From: Crenothrix sp. D3
GTDB lineage: Bacteria; Pseudomonadota; Gammaproteobacteria; Methylococcales; Methylomonadaceae
Assembly: GCA_002134785.1 (NCBI GenBank)
Contig: MBQZ01000012.1
Location: forward strand, 1-64,000
Direction: 5' to 3'
DNA: 64,000 nt
This document shows positions 38,613 through 46,645 of this stretch, one piece after another; the first letter of the stretch is position 1; every line of letters begins with the position of its first letter. A model generated the notes under the pieces. The model saw only the letters and a program-made list of their open reading frames with translations, did not search any database and was not told the origin of the DNA. Made by a program: the position numbers and the translations under genes.

Positions 38613-38819
38613 ATTTAGTTCGATTCACTGCGGAAATAATTGTACCTAACTGTGAACTTTTTTGAAATTAAGTAATATTCTGTAAAATCCCGCCCATTAG
38701 CCGCAAGGCGAGTGACCAACAGACTGGGCATTATAAACTGGAGCCAAAAACACGTTATTTGACTTCTCTTGCACACAAGCACTGATATTTTTACCTTTAT
38801 CTAATCTTTAAACAAAAAA

Positions 38820-39611
38820 ATGACAAAAAATAATTTTCCTTATCAGGCATGGACAATTTGCATAACATTGTTGATTTGGCACACGGCTAGTTTGGCAGAA
38901 TCATCAACGGCATCAATTAAAACGCCAGGAGCTGATTTGGCAAATTTCCCAAATAGTGCATTTACGTTACCGCAAGGACACGCTTATGCTGAATTATCGC
39001 CTATCAATTATGCTAGCCACGATAGCATCGACACACCTTCCCAATATAGTGCGGGTTATTTATTGCGCTATGGTTTGCTTGATGACTTAGAATTACGGCT
39101 ATTTTCTTTGGGTTATACGCAACTCAATGACGAAAATAAAACTAAGGGATTGAGTCCACAAGTATTCGATATTAAATGGCATTTATTAGATGAATCAAAA
39201 GATTCCTTGTTACCCGCTATAGGCTTAGAAGTGGCATTACAAACAGACTTGGCATCACCCAACTTTAAAAATGGTCTGCAACCTGCACTGAGCTTGAATT
39301 TTGACCAAAGTTTACCTTATGACATTGCGCTTGAATATAACCTTGGTTTTATCACTCAACAATCAGATCTAGGTAAAACACAGTATCAACTTGCCCTATC
39401 TTGGGCATTGCAACGCGATGTAATTGAGGATCTTGCTGTTTTTATTCATGGTTATACCAACACCGCCACTGGTGCAACTTCTTCGGCTATTGGTGGTGGT
39501 TTGCAATGGACACCAGCGCGACGTATTAGCATTTTTTCTAATCTCAATGCAGGTTTAACCGATAGCACACCTGCTATTTCAACTTTAACAGGATTCGCAA
39601 TTGCTTTTTAG
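38820..39611 (+). CDS. Outer-membrane beta-barrel protein, transporter/MetA-pathway type
   Basis: The protein has 263 residues with a signal peptide (about 1-26, ending SLAES). The rest is alternating amphipathic strands typical of a barrel (SAGYLLRYGLLDDLELRLFSLGY, VFDIKWHLLDE, YDIALEYNLGFI), ending in a C-terminal phenylalanine (IAF). This matches the outer-membrane transporter family PF13557 in pattern, but the substrate is not inferable. Helix-type neighbours do not suggest an operon. The 207-bp upstream gap contains no recognisable RNA element. Confidence 0.75.
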   Translation: MTKNNFPYQAWTICITLLIWHTASLAESSTASIKTPGADLANFPNSAFTLPQGHAYAELSPINYASHDSIDTPSQYSAGYLLRYGLLDDLELRLFSLGYTQLNDENKTKGLSPQVFDIKWHLLDESKDSLLPAIGLEVALQTDLASPNFKNGLQPALSLNFDQSLPYDIALEYNLGFITQQSDLGKTQYQLALSWALQRDVIEDLAVFIHGYTNTATGATSSAIGGGLQWTPARRISIFSNLNAGLTDSTPAISTLTGFAIAF

Positions 39612-39665
39612 TATAGCTGGTGTAAATAGTTAATAGCTTAATTCAAAGTCTAACTGCTGACTGCA

Positions 39666-40220
39666 TTACAAGATATTAGGCAGAAAAAATTCAATCACTA
39701 ACATTTGTCGATGTTTAATTGCATACACCGTGCGTCTTCCCCAGATGGGTTGTTGAATATGACCGACATCTACTGCGCGGGTTGTCCACTCGTTAGGATT
39801 AATCAAGCTCACATCCATAGCGATACGTTCTAAATGCGGATAAGAAAAAATCACTTCACCTAATGGGCGCGTGCCTAACTTGGATAAGCTACGGTTGGCG
39901 ATTTTGATAGTGGCGGATGGAAGTATGGTTCTGGCTAAAATCAGCGGCTTGCCGTTGGCGTGTAATAACACTTCACGGGTTAAACACACTCTTTGTTCAT
40001 GCAAACCTAGCGATTGGCGTTCTGTTAAAAACGGCACGCGCCATTGTTGAAATAACACTTTAACTGCGACCGCATTGCCATAAGTGGCGCGTAAGCGTTG
40101 CGTTAAAGAACCTGATTCATAAGTCCAAGACTGCACGGCTTCGGGAAGTTTATGGCGCGTACCGTGTCGGTTTTCTTGCCATAAGGGTTCTTTATTGAAT
40201 AACACACTGTTGGTAGTCAA
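39666..40220 (-). CDS. ubiC: Chorismate-pyruvate lyase
   Basis: UbiC converts chorismate to 4-hydroxybenzoate for ubiquinone synthesis. The 184-residue protein has the LTQRLRATYG start region, LREVLLHANGKPLILARTILP-like core (REVLLHANGKPLIL) and the closing RRTVYAIKHRQMLVIEFFLP, all family features. The frame starts with TTG at 40220, 7 nt after the recG stop and preceded by AGAGG. A GTG at 40208 is the alternative. Placement directly after recG implies co-transcription. Confidence 0.9.
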   Translation of the reverse strand: MTTNSVLFNKEPLWQENRHGTRHKLPEAVQSWTYESGSLTQRLRATYGNAVAVKVLFQQWRVPFLTERQSLGLHEQRVCLTREVLLHANGKPLILARTILPSATIKIANRSLSKLGTRPLGEVIFSYPHLERIAMDVSLINPNEWTTRAVDVGHIQQPIWGRRTVYAIKHRQMLVIEFFLPNIL

Positions 40221-40226
40221 ACGGGC

Positions 40227-42311
40227 TTAAACCTCTGCGTAATCAGTAGACACGCCTAGCCAGCGATCACATAAAGGCTGCACAGCGTGGGGCGAGTCGA
40301 TAAAAAATTGTTCGCCGATTTGTTGAATGATGTCCAATAAATCAGCATCTCTGGCTAAATCAGCCACTTTAAAATGAATTTGTCCTGTTTGCCGTGTTCC
40401 CATGACATCACCCGGCCCGCGTAGTTGCAAATCTTTTTCGGCAATTACAAAGCCGTCGTTGCTGTCTCTGAGTATGCCTAGGCGTTGTTTCGCTGTTTCT
40501 GATAACGGCGATTGATACATTAATAAACAATAACTGTCATCCGCGCCACGCCCGACGCGTCCGCGTAGTTGATGCAACTGGGATAAGCCCAAACGTTCAG
40601 GATTTTCAATTATCATTAAACCTGCATTCGGCACATCGACACCGACTTCAATCACCGTGGTGGCAACCAATAAATCCAGTTCATGATGTTTAAATGCTTG
40701 CATAATGGCATCTTTTTCAGCGGATTTCATACGCCCATGAATGAGCGCGATACGCACAGCGGGCAGGACTTGGGTTAATAATTCGGCGGTTTTTTCGGCT
40801 GCTTCACATTGCAAAACTTCGGATTCTTCAATCAGCGTACACACCCAATAGCCTTGACGTTTTTTTGCCACCCAGTGATTAATTCTATCAATCACACTGT
40901 CACGGCGTTCGGCTGGAATGACGCTGGTGACAACAGGTTTTCGATTCGGTGGCAGTTCGTCAATGATGGAGATATCTAAATCGGAATATTGCAACATGGC
41001 GAGAGTGCGCGGAATCGGCGTGGCAGTCATGACTAATTGATGTGGGCGTAAGCCTGCTTGTTGCCCTTTGTCTCTGAGTGCCATGCGTTGATGGACACCA
41101 AAACGGTGTTGTTCATCGATGATAATTAAGCCCAGCTTGTGAAACTGTACGCTGTCTTGAAATAAGGCATGAGTGCCGACAATAATACCTGCTGAACCAT
41201 CGGCTAAAGCTTGCAAAGTCGCGGCGCGTGATTTGCCTTTTAGCTGCCCTGTTAAATACACGACTTGGGTTTGAAAATTAGCAAACCACGCGCTGAAATT
41301 TCGATAATGTTGTTCGGCGAGTAATTCAGTGGGTGCCATGACGGCGACTTGATAACCTGCGGTTAAAGCCAACAGTGCCGCATAAGCGGCAACTACGGTT
41401 TTACCTGAACCGACATCACCCTGCACCAAGCGCATCATCGGATGTGATGAAACACAATCCGCTTCGATTTCTGCAATTACCCGTTGTTGTGCGCCTGTTA
41501 AGGTAAATGGCAAGGAACGCAAAAAATGAGCTTTGCTACTTTCCAGCGCGGGGCTAGAAAACGACGGAGCTTGCCAGACTTTCGCCGACACTTTGGATTT
41601 TTTCAGGCTCAAATAATGGCTGAGCAGTTCTTCAAATGCCAAACGTTTCAACGCGGGCAGACTGCCATTTTGTAACGCTGACATCGACACCGATTCATCA
41701 GGCGCGTGTAGCGTGTGGATTGCATCCAGCAAAGACGGATATTGATAGCGTTGTAACAGTTGAGCAGGAATCCAATCTTCCAATAACGCCACTTCATTCA
41801 AGGCTTGTTTAACTGCTTTGCGTAACGTCGCTTGGCTCAAACCTTCGGTCAACGGATACACGGGCGTTAAATGACTTTCGGGTACATAGCTCTCACGATT
41901 CGCAATCACACGGTATTCAGGATGCACCATTTCCAGCCCTGCATAACCGTGGCGCACTTCGGCAAAACAACTTAGCCACGTTCCCGCTTTCATCGTATTG
42001 TGTTGGTCAGCACTGAAATGAAAAAATTTTAACGACAGAAACCCCGTGCCGTCACTAATCCGACAAATCAGGCTTTTACGCCCTTTGTTCAACACATCAA
42101 TAAATTCCACTTTGCCGCAAATCATCACCGTCATACCTGCGGTTAATGAACCGATAGGACACACGCGGGTTCTGTCTTCATACCGTAGCGGCAGGTGAAA
42201 AATCAGGTCTTGAATAACGCGAATACCTAATTTATGCAGACGGTTGATGGTTTGCGTACCAACTCCCGTTAACGTGGCAACGGGTTGTGTGAGTGTGTGC
42301 GGGGTTTTCAT
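40227..42311 (-). CDS. recG: ATP-dependent DNA helicase RecG
   Basis: RecG remodels stalled forks and Holliday junctions. At 694 residues it is full length. An N-terminal wedge/OB domain (about 10-200) is followed by the SF2 motor with Walker A QGDVGSGKTVVA, motif II IIDEQHRFG, motif III MTATPIPRTL and motif VI QLRGRVGRG. The TRG motif is in the C-terminal end (FVIAEKDLQLRGPGDVMGTRQTG). It starts 8 nt after ridA. Confidence 0.96.
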   Translation of the reverse strand: MKTPHTLTQPVATLTGVGTQTINRLHKLGIRVIQDLIFHLPLRYEDRTRVCPIGSLTAGMTVMICGKVEFIDVLNKGRKSLICRISDGTGFLSLKFFHFSADQHNTMKAGTWLSCFAEVRHGYAGLEMVHPEYRVIANRESYVPESHLTPVYPLTEGLSQATLRKAVKQALNEVALLEDWIPAQLLQRYQYPSLLDAIHTLHAPDESVSMSALQNGSLPALKRLAFEELLSHYLSLKKSKVSAKVWQAPSFSSPALESSKAHFLRSLPFTLTGAQQRVIAEIEADCVSSHPMMRLVQGDVGSGKTVVAAYAALLALTAGYQVAVMAPTELLAEQHYRNFSAWFANFQTQVVYLTGQLKGKSRAATLQALADGSAGIIVGTHALFQDSVQFHKLGLIIIDEQHRFGVHQRMALRDKGQQAGLRPHQLVMTATPIPRTLAMLQYSDLDISIIDELPPNRKPVVTSVIPAERRDSVIDRINHWVAKKRQGYWVCTLIEESEVLQCEAAEKTAELLTQVLPAVRIALIHGRMKSAEKDAIMQAFKHHELDLLVATTVIEVGVDVPNAGLMIIENPERLGLSQLHQLRGRVGRGADDSYCLLMYQSPLSETAKQRLGILRDSNDGFVIAEKDLQLRGPGDVMGTRQTGQIHFKVADLARDADLLDIIQQIGEQFFIDSPHAVQPLCDRWLGVSTDYAEV

Positions 42312-42318
42312 TTAAGCC

Positions 42319-42720
42319 TTAAGAAGCGGGATACTCTTGCGGTTTTAATACCATAATGGCATCCATTTCCACGCCTGCCCCTTTGGGTAAGGCTGCTACA
42401 CCAATTGCGGCGCGTGCAGGATACGGTTCATCAAAATACCTCGCCATAATTTCATTAACAATCGGAAAATTCGCCAAGTCCGTTAAAAACACATTCAATT
42501 TAACAACGTCTGAAAAATCACCGTCCGCCGCTAAGGCAACGGCTTTTAGATTGTCAAACACTTGGGTGATTTGCGCAGTAATATCGCCATTAATAAGCGT
42601 CATGGTTTCAGGCACTAAAGGAATTTGCCCAGAAAGATACACCGTGCGATCCACTTTAACCGCCTGTGAATAAGTGCCAATGGCTTGTGGTGCATCGAGA
42701 GTTTGAATAATAGTTTTCAT
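42319..42720 (-). CDS. ridA: RidA-family reactive intermediate deaminase
   Basis: RidA hydrolyses 2-aminoacrylate and related enamines formed by pyridoxal enzymes such as threonine dehydratase, protecting branched-chain synthesis. The 133-residue protein has [22 protein letters not shown], the mid-region [14 protein letters not shown] and the Arg-containing signature [22 protein letters not shown]. It leads the ridA-recG-ubiC unit, matching the common spoT-ridA-recG neighbourhood, though spoT is absent here. Confidence 0.94.
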   Translation of the reverse strand: MKTIIQTLDAPQAIGTYSQAVKVDRTVYLSGQIPLVPETMTLINGDITAQITQVFDNLKAVALAADGDFSDVVKLNVFLTDLANFPIVNEIMARYFDEPYPARAAIGVAALPKGAGVEMDAIMVLKPQEYPAS

Positions 42721-42925
42721 GGTGAATCCTGTATTTTAAAAGCTAGCAACTAAAAAATCATTATATCGGTTATTGCGGGGAGTTTTTAAATGTTCGCTGG
42801 ATTAACTTAACGGTTGTGCTTTTTAAATCTCAAAATACCCCCTCACCACTGACGGGCTATGCCTCTCTTTGTTTAATCCTAGCGGGGGATTGTGTCATGA
42901 TGGCGATTGTTTTATGTTTGATTAT

Positions 42926-42952
42926 CCCGCATTCCGCAAAGCTCCATGCGGG
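42926..42952. repeat. Short palindrome CCCGCAT (7-bp arms)
   Basis: CCCGCAT (42926-42932) pairs with ATGCGGG (42946-42952) around TCCGCAAAGCTCC. The sequence has the look of the ATCCCGCATTCCGC-type dispersed repeats. It lies in the 268-bp gap between ridA and the accessory stretch, where nothing else is recognisable. Confidence 0.5.
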
Positions 42953-42988
42953 CTTGTATCTACTTGCTGAATCGCATTTTTCACAACT

Positions 42989-43438
42989 TCAATCCCCAAA
43001 ATCCGCAGCCCATTTTTCCCAAAAGTCTGGTTCATCGTGATGGGCGTTTTCCATTGCCTTTTTCAATGGTAAATGCCAAAAGCTCATCGTATTAAAGCGC
43101 ATAGTGCCATCAGGATTTTCCAGATAATCCCTCGCCTGCACATATAACGGGTCGTTCTCATCGTAAGGCACATCAATATAAATTTCCCCCTGATAGCTAA
43201 TCATAGAATTTTCATTGGCAAAACTTCCGCAGGGTTGCCAATCTATATGATGTTCAGTCAGCCAGTTACAGAGCGCGTCACGTCGCTTATCTTTTTCCCA
43301 GTTATGGCGTTTAGAGGCTGGGAAATCGAACAAAGGGCAAAACTTATTTTTAGCATTTTTAGCGTGAAAAGTGATGATTAACACACCGCGTTGTTTCTTT
43401 CGAGCAATCGCATCAATATGTTCAATTCGCTGAGGCAT
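42989..43438 (-). CDS. Hypothetical protein (149 aa)
   Basis: No family recognised. The sequence is hydrophilic with a strand-helix pattern (RGVLIITFHAKNAKNKFCPLFDFP, a basic helix, then ENSMISYQGEIYIDVPYDENDPLYVQARDYLENPDGTMRF). The end is acidic (DEPDFWEKWAADFGD). The middle looks like a small soluble alpha/beta domain. It ends a run of five minus-strand genes of unknown or loosely known function and is probably a cytoplasmic protein. The frame is well supported by length and amino-acid composition. Confidence 0.6.
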   Translation of the reverse strand: MPQRIEHIDAIARKKQRGVLIITFHAKNAKNKFCPLFDFPASKRHNWEKDKRRDALCNWLTEHHIDWQPCGSFANENSMISYQGEIYIDVPYDENDPLYVQARDYLENPDGTMRFNTMSFWHLPLKKAMENAHHDEPDFWEKWAADFGD

Positions 43439-43467
43439 GGGGCTATTTTCCGTATTGAAATGATTGG

Positions 43468-43701
43468 CTAATCAATCGCCCAACCTGCTTCGATTAATTC
43501 ATCATGAGTGTTATACGTTGTCTCTATATCTGTTTCACTATCCTGAATAATCAATTTTCCAGCAATCAAATTAGTTAAACTTATTTTTCCATAACCATCT
43601 TTAATATGCTTGAAGTGTACAAAATCACTGAATGGCAAGAATTGTAAATTTAACACCTCGCGTGTTTCCGCTATTAAATCATCTGACCACGTTTCATTCA
43701 T
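43468..43701 (-). CDS. Hypothetical small acidic protein (77 aa)
   Basis: No family recognised. I choose the ATG at 43701 because AAAGGTG lies 6-9 bases upstream; the frame would extend to a GTG at 43710. The protein is acidic (NETWSDDLIAETREVLNLQFLPFSDFVHF ... ESDTDIET-like tail), with a single predicted alpha/beta unit. It is 29 nt upstream of the 149-aa gene, likely co-transcribed with it. Confidence 0.55.
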   Translation of the reverse strand: MNETWSDDLIAETREVLNLQFLPFSDFVHFKHIKDGYGKISLTNLIAGKLIIQDSETDIETTYNTHDELIEAGWAID

Positions 43702-43721
43702 TATTATCACCTTTATTTTTA

Positions 43722-44261
43722 CTAATCATTCGTTATGCCAGAAGGGCTAAATTTATTTACTGCTTTTTCAATGTCGGGTAATAGCTCATTAATATTAGAC
43801 ATTCTATGACCACCTGTTTTAAATAATCGGCAATCACATCTGGATTTTAAATAGTCGTAGGTTTTATGGCTATCCAATAATTCATCATCTTCATTTAGAA
43901 AACAAGTGACAGGTAAATCATTGACTGGATAAATAGCATCATCGTAATAATCCAATGCTGGATTTAACAAAATACATTTAAAGTCATCGAGAGACATTTC
44001 AAAATACTTTTTATTGGCAGTATTTAATGCCCAGTAACCGCCTAATGAAATGCCGATAATCGCGGTATCATCGGCGAGTATATTATTATCCTTAATATAG
44101 CTGTTGAGGAATTGCTCTATTTCCTGTTTTGAAGAATCGTTGGGTTTATAATCGGGGATAAAAACAGTCATGCCTTTAGCAGTGAAGAATGTTTTTATTG
44201 CCAGTGCAGAATGACTGGTTTCTGGGGTGCTTAATTTGCCATGTAGAAATAATATATTCAT
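43722..44261 (-). CDS. YqiA-like alpha/beta-hydrolase (UPF0227-type esterase)
   Basis: A 179-residue small alpha/beta hydrolase. It starts ILFLHGKLSTPETS and has the nucleophile elbow GISLGGYWA (Ser). An acid lies in LNEDDELLD and the catalytic His in KTGGHRMSN. The overall layout matches the YqiA family of small esterases, but similarity is judged by motifs only. Substrate unknown. It lies in the accessory stretch, 36 nt after the amidohydrolase-like gene. Confidence 0.78.
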   Translation of the reverse strand: MNILFLHGKLSTPETSHSALAIKTFFTAKGMTVFIPDYKPNDSSKQEIEQFLNSYIKDNNILADDTAIIGISLGGYWALNTANKKYFEMSLDDFKCILLNPALDYYDDAIYPVNDLPVTCFLNEDDELLDSHKTYDYLKSRCDCRLFKTGGHRMSNINELLPDIEKAVNKFSPSGITND

Positions 44262-44297
44262 AATGCACCTTGTTGTGAGCGCGGGGGATATTTATAA

Positions 44298-44954
44298 TTA
44301 TTCAAAACTATCTTCGTATTCAGCTATGACACCTAATAATTGATTGATTACTATTTTAATTTTATTAAAATCATCTTCGTTATTAAGATATAGTTTCTTA
44401 TTTACTTCAATCATAATAGGAAAAACATTAGCATTACCTACAAATTTATCTGGAATTATACTGCCAGAATAAGGATAATTAATTTTTACATCATAATCTG
44501 TTAAAAAATCTTGAACTAAATCGACTAATTCTTTTGGCGTTTGTTCTGTAGTGCCAATACAAAAATCAGGATAACCTTCTTTATCAGGAAATGAGTGACA
44601 ATCAACCAATACAATTTTAGAAAAATAACATAATGTTTCATTCATTAATAGAATCAAATCTAAATGCCATTTATCATAAATTTTTAAAATACCTTCTTTA
44701 TCAATAACCTCAATATCATTATCTCTAGTGCCTTTTGTGTAGCAGATACCCTGACCTATTTTAAACATTTCTTCGTATTCATCTGGGAAACGTTCTACGT
44801 CACAAACAAATCTTGAAATAGGAAATACTAATTTAGTAGCAAATTCACAATTAAATAATTCATCAGTACGCCAATCTGTCAGATAATCAATATCAAACTG
44901 CTCAATATTTCTACCTAACGTATTTGTTCCAGCGTGGGGGATATGTAAAATCAT
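44298..44954 (-). CDS. N-formylglutamate amidohydrolase-like protein
   Basis: The 218 residues follow the HutG/N-formylglutamate deformylase pattern. The start ILHIPHAGTNTLG has the first zinc His pair, followed by DYLTDWRTDELF, a conserved Arg-rich strand (ISRFVCDVERFPDE) and VDCHSFPD with another metal ligand. No other histidine-utilisation gene is near, so the true substrate may be a different formyl- or acyl-amide. It overlaps the next gene by 4 nt (ATGA). A truncated second copy of its first 13 codons lies at 45965-46030. Confidence 0.8.
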   Translation of the reverse strand: MILHIPHAGTNTLGRNIEQFDIDYLTDWRTDELFNCEFATKLVFPISRFVCDVERFPDEYEEMFKIGQGICYTKGTRDNDIEVIDKEGILKIYDKWHLDLILLMNETLCYFSKIVLVDCHSFPDKEGYPDFCIGTTEQTPKELVDLVQDFLTDYDVKINYPYSGSIIPDKFVGNANVFPIMIEVNKKLYLNNEDDFNKIKIVINQLLGVIAEYEDSFE

Positions 44955-45388
44955 ACTATTTCCTCATAACGGATACGCTTGCCAAGTTCATTGTTATTCC
45001 AAAGTATCACCGTTTCACCGATACCGCCTTTTTTCGCGCCTGTTAATATCTGAATACGACCTCTGATTTTGGATTGAATAATCAATGAAATTTGCAGTAT
45101 AAAATCCAAATCATAAAAACCATCATATTCTTCAATCTTTACCGCCTCATTGGGTAATACATCATGATAGGAGGTATAACGCTCATTACCGCTCTGAAAA
45201 TTGCCTGTATCAACACTGACTAAATCAAGCGTTTCTTCGGAATTATTAACAAAATAGAGTTCATTATCGTTGCAAGCTATCCAAAATACAGGCACTCTTA
45301 TTTCTGGTTTTCTTGGTGGAAAGCCATTATTTCTTTTATCTAGTGGAATCCAGTCAAATTGATTTTGAAGTCTTTTGTGTTCTAACAT
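44951..45388 (-). CDS. Hypothetical protein (145 aa), coupled to the amidohydrolase-like gene
   Basis: No family recognised. The sequence is beta-rich (VPVFWIACNDNELYFVNNSEETLDLVSVDTGNF) with a basic end (GRIQILTGAKKGGIGETVILWNNNELGKRIRYEEIV). There is no signal peptide. Its stop overlaps the start of the amidohydrolase-like gene (ATGA), so the two are probably expressed together and may act in the same process. The HD-domain gene lies 14 nt upstream of its start. Confidence 0.6.
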   Translation of the reverse strand: MLEHKRLQNQFDWIPLDKRNNGFPPRKPEIRVPVFWIACNDNELYFVNNSEETLDLVSVDTGNFQSGNERYTSYHDVLPNEAVKIEEYDGFYDLDFILQISLIIQSKIRGRIQILTGAKKGGIGETVILWNNNELGKRIRYEEIV

Positions 45389-45402
45389 TTTATAACCTAT
45401 AT

Positions 45403-45882
45403 TTATCTAATTACTACGCGGGAACGACTTAATATTTCAAAATCTTGTTCATCGGCAATACGTTTTGCTTCATCACTGAACAAATAGCGTGAGTCTGGCA
45501 CAATACCAACGCGCCCAAGATCCAATCTATCGGCATCCCAACACGTTGACACCGTTGCACAAGCTGATTGTCGCCCATAAGTATGCCCACTACACGCACG
45601 ACACAACATAGCCAACTGTTCATCCGTTAAATCTAATAATTGTTTATGTTCTTTTGCATACCGAGAACCCCGCGCCCCGTGTTTTGGGTCATCATGCTCA
45701 TTTTCTCGCATACAGTCATGAAAATAAGCAAAATAAGACACTACTTTTACATCCGCCCCCGTAAATTTGGCTAAGTAAAGCCCGTTTCTTTCCACGGTTT
45801 GCCAATGATAAAGCCCATGAATAGAACTATCGAACAGTAGCGCGTTTTGTTCAAGTAATGCGAGTAGGTTTGAATTAATCAT
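45403..45882 (-). CDS. HD-domain protein, putative metal-dependent hydrolase
   Basis: A 159-residue single HD domain. The His-Asp pair is at His55-Asp56 (YFAYFHDCMRENE), with an earlier His in IHGLYHWQTVERNG and a further Asp in CWDADRLDLGRVGI. This is the metal-coordinating pattern of HD phosphohydrolases. It resembles small HD proteins near SpoT/YfdR types, but nucleotide specificity is not predictable. It is the first gene of the minus-strand run 45.9-43.0 kb. Confidence 0.8.
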   Translation of the reverse strand: MINSNLLALLEQNALLFDSSIHGLYHWQTVERNGLYLAKFTGADVKVVSYFAYFHDCMRENEHDDPKHGARGSRYAKEHKQLLDLTDEQLAMLCRACSGHTYGRQSACATVSTCWDADRLDLGRVGIVPDSRYLFSDEAKRIADEQDFEILSRSRVVIR

Positions 45883-45949
45883 GTGTGAGTATTATTTATT
45901 CAAATAGTATGAGCTTAATAATAAATAGACAGGTATTGTTTAAATCATG

Positions 45950-45982
45950 ACAGATAACATCCCTTTAAGGGATGTTATCTGT
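45950..45982. repeat. Dispersed palindrome ACAGATAACATCCCTT, copy 1
   Basis: Two perfect 16-bp arms (45950-45965 and 45967-45982) around a single T. An identical element with a C centre is at 52030-52062, 6.05 kb away. It abuts the truncated amidohydrolase-like fragment (45965-46030), whose reading frame runs into it and stops. Confidence 0.95.
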
Positions 45983-46030
45983 TATTGCGGCTAATGTGTT
46001 TGTTCCAGCGTAGGGAATATGTAAAATCAT
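45965..46030 (-). pseudogene. Truncated duplicate of the amidohydrolase-like gene start
   Basis: From ATG 46030 the frame reads ILHIPYAGTNTL, matching the first 13 codons of the gene at 44298-44954 (ILHIPHAGTNTL; 4 differences in 39 nt by eye). It then enters the palindrome at 45950-45982 and stops after 21 codons. The similarity ends sharply at both sides, including at the ATG. It is a remnant, not a functional gene. Confidence 0.75.
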
Positions 46031-46036
46031 AAATAA

Positions 46037-46393
46037 TTATTGTTTGTTCGCTTGTTTTGCATATAAATTAAGCATTTTGGCTCGTGCAGTATTAAATTCA
46101 ACCTGACAATTAGCAGATTCATCTAAACCATCAAGCGTATAAACATAATTACACGTTGAAACCTTAAACTTTTCCCAGTCAGTTTGCGCTTGCTTAATAG
46201 CATTGATTGCATCTTGATTAGCACCCAGTATTTTAACTAAATAATTATATGCGGATGTCATTGGCTTTTCGCTTTCTTCAATAAGACATGAACGCATAGC
46301 CACCATACCACCATTATTAGCTTCACTTTCACAATCTCTAGCATTGACTGAAAATGCAATTAACAAACCAACTAAGAAAACTAATTTTTTCAT
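46037..46393 (-). CDS. LprI/DUF1311-like exported protein
   Basis: A signal peptide (1-18, VNARDC) precedes about 100 mature residues with four cysteines. The pattern of an acidic Cys, then a second helix with a conserved AQTDWEKFKVSTCNY, and a later Cys near the end matches the DUF1311/LprI family. That family includes a lysozyme inhibitor in Mycobacterium. Here it would be periplasmic. It stands alone between the fragment with its palindrome and the nested palindrome block. Confidence 0.78.
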   Translation of the reverse strand: MKKLVFLVGLLIAFSVNARDCESEANNGGMVAMRSCLIEESEKPMTSAYNYLVKILGANQDAINAIKQAQTDWEKFKVSTCNYVYTLDGLDESANCQVEFNTARAKMLNLYAKQANKQ

Positions 46394-46424
46394 AAAATTA
46401 TCCCATCGTTTAATTAAAAGTTAA

Positions 46425-46631
46425 GTAGGGTACGCTGTGCGTACCATTAACCACGTTCAACACCGACACCAAAGGTACGCACAGCGTCACTGCCATTAAG
46501 TTAAGCCGCTAATGTAGGGGCGGGTCTTGTACCCGCCCTTAAGTAAGTCGGCGTGTTATCAGGGCAACCACAAGGGATTGCCCCTACGGTAAATCCTTAA
46601 CTTAATGGCAGTGACGCACAGCGTACCCTAC
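46425..46631. repeat. Nested palindromic repeats (composite, 207 bp)
   Basis: The outer arms GTAGGGTACGCTGTGCGT (46425-46442) match inversely at 46614-46631 (18 bp). Part of the left arm (46432-46445) also pairs with 46474-46487 (14 bp). A second pair of 22 bp lies at 46484-46505 and 46596-46617. Within these, GTAGGGG (46514-46520) pairs with CCCCTAC (46581-46587) around two hairpins: 46518-46538 and 46562-46583. This is at least four levels of symmetry, as if repeat elements inserted into one another. Confidence 0.9.
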
Positions 46632-46645
46632 GCGGCTACTTGGCT

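Noticed and set aside
38613-38819. Structured RNA or riboswitch before the outer-membrane protein gene
   Set aside because: The 207-bp gap has short complementary pieces (GCCGCAAGGC) but no motif of a known riboswitch class.
42816-43040. Plus-strand 74-aa hydrophobic frame
   Set aside because: It crosses a palindromic repeat, overlaps the 149-aa minus-strand gene and lacks a convincing ribosome site.
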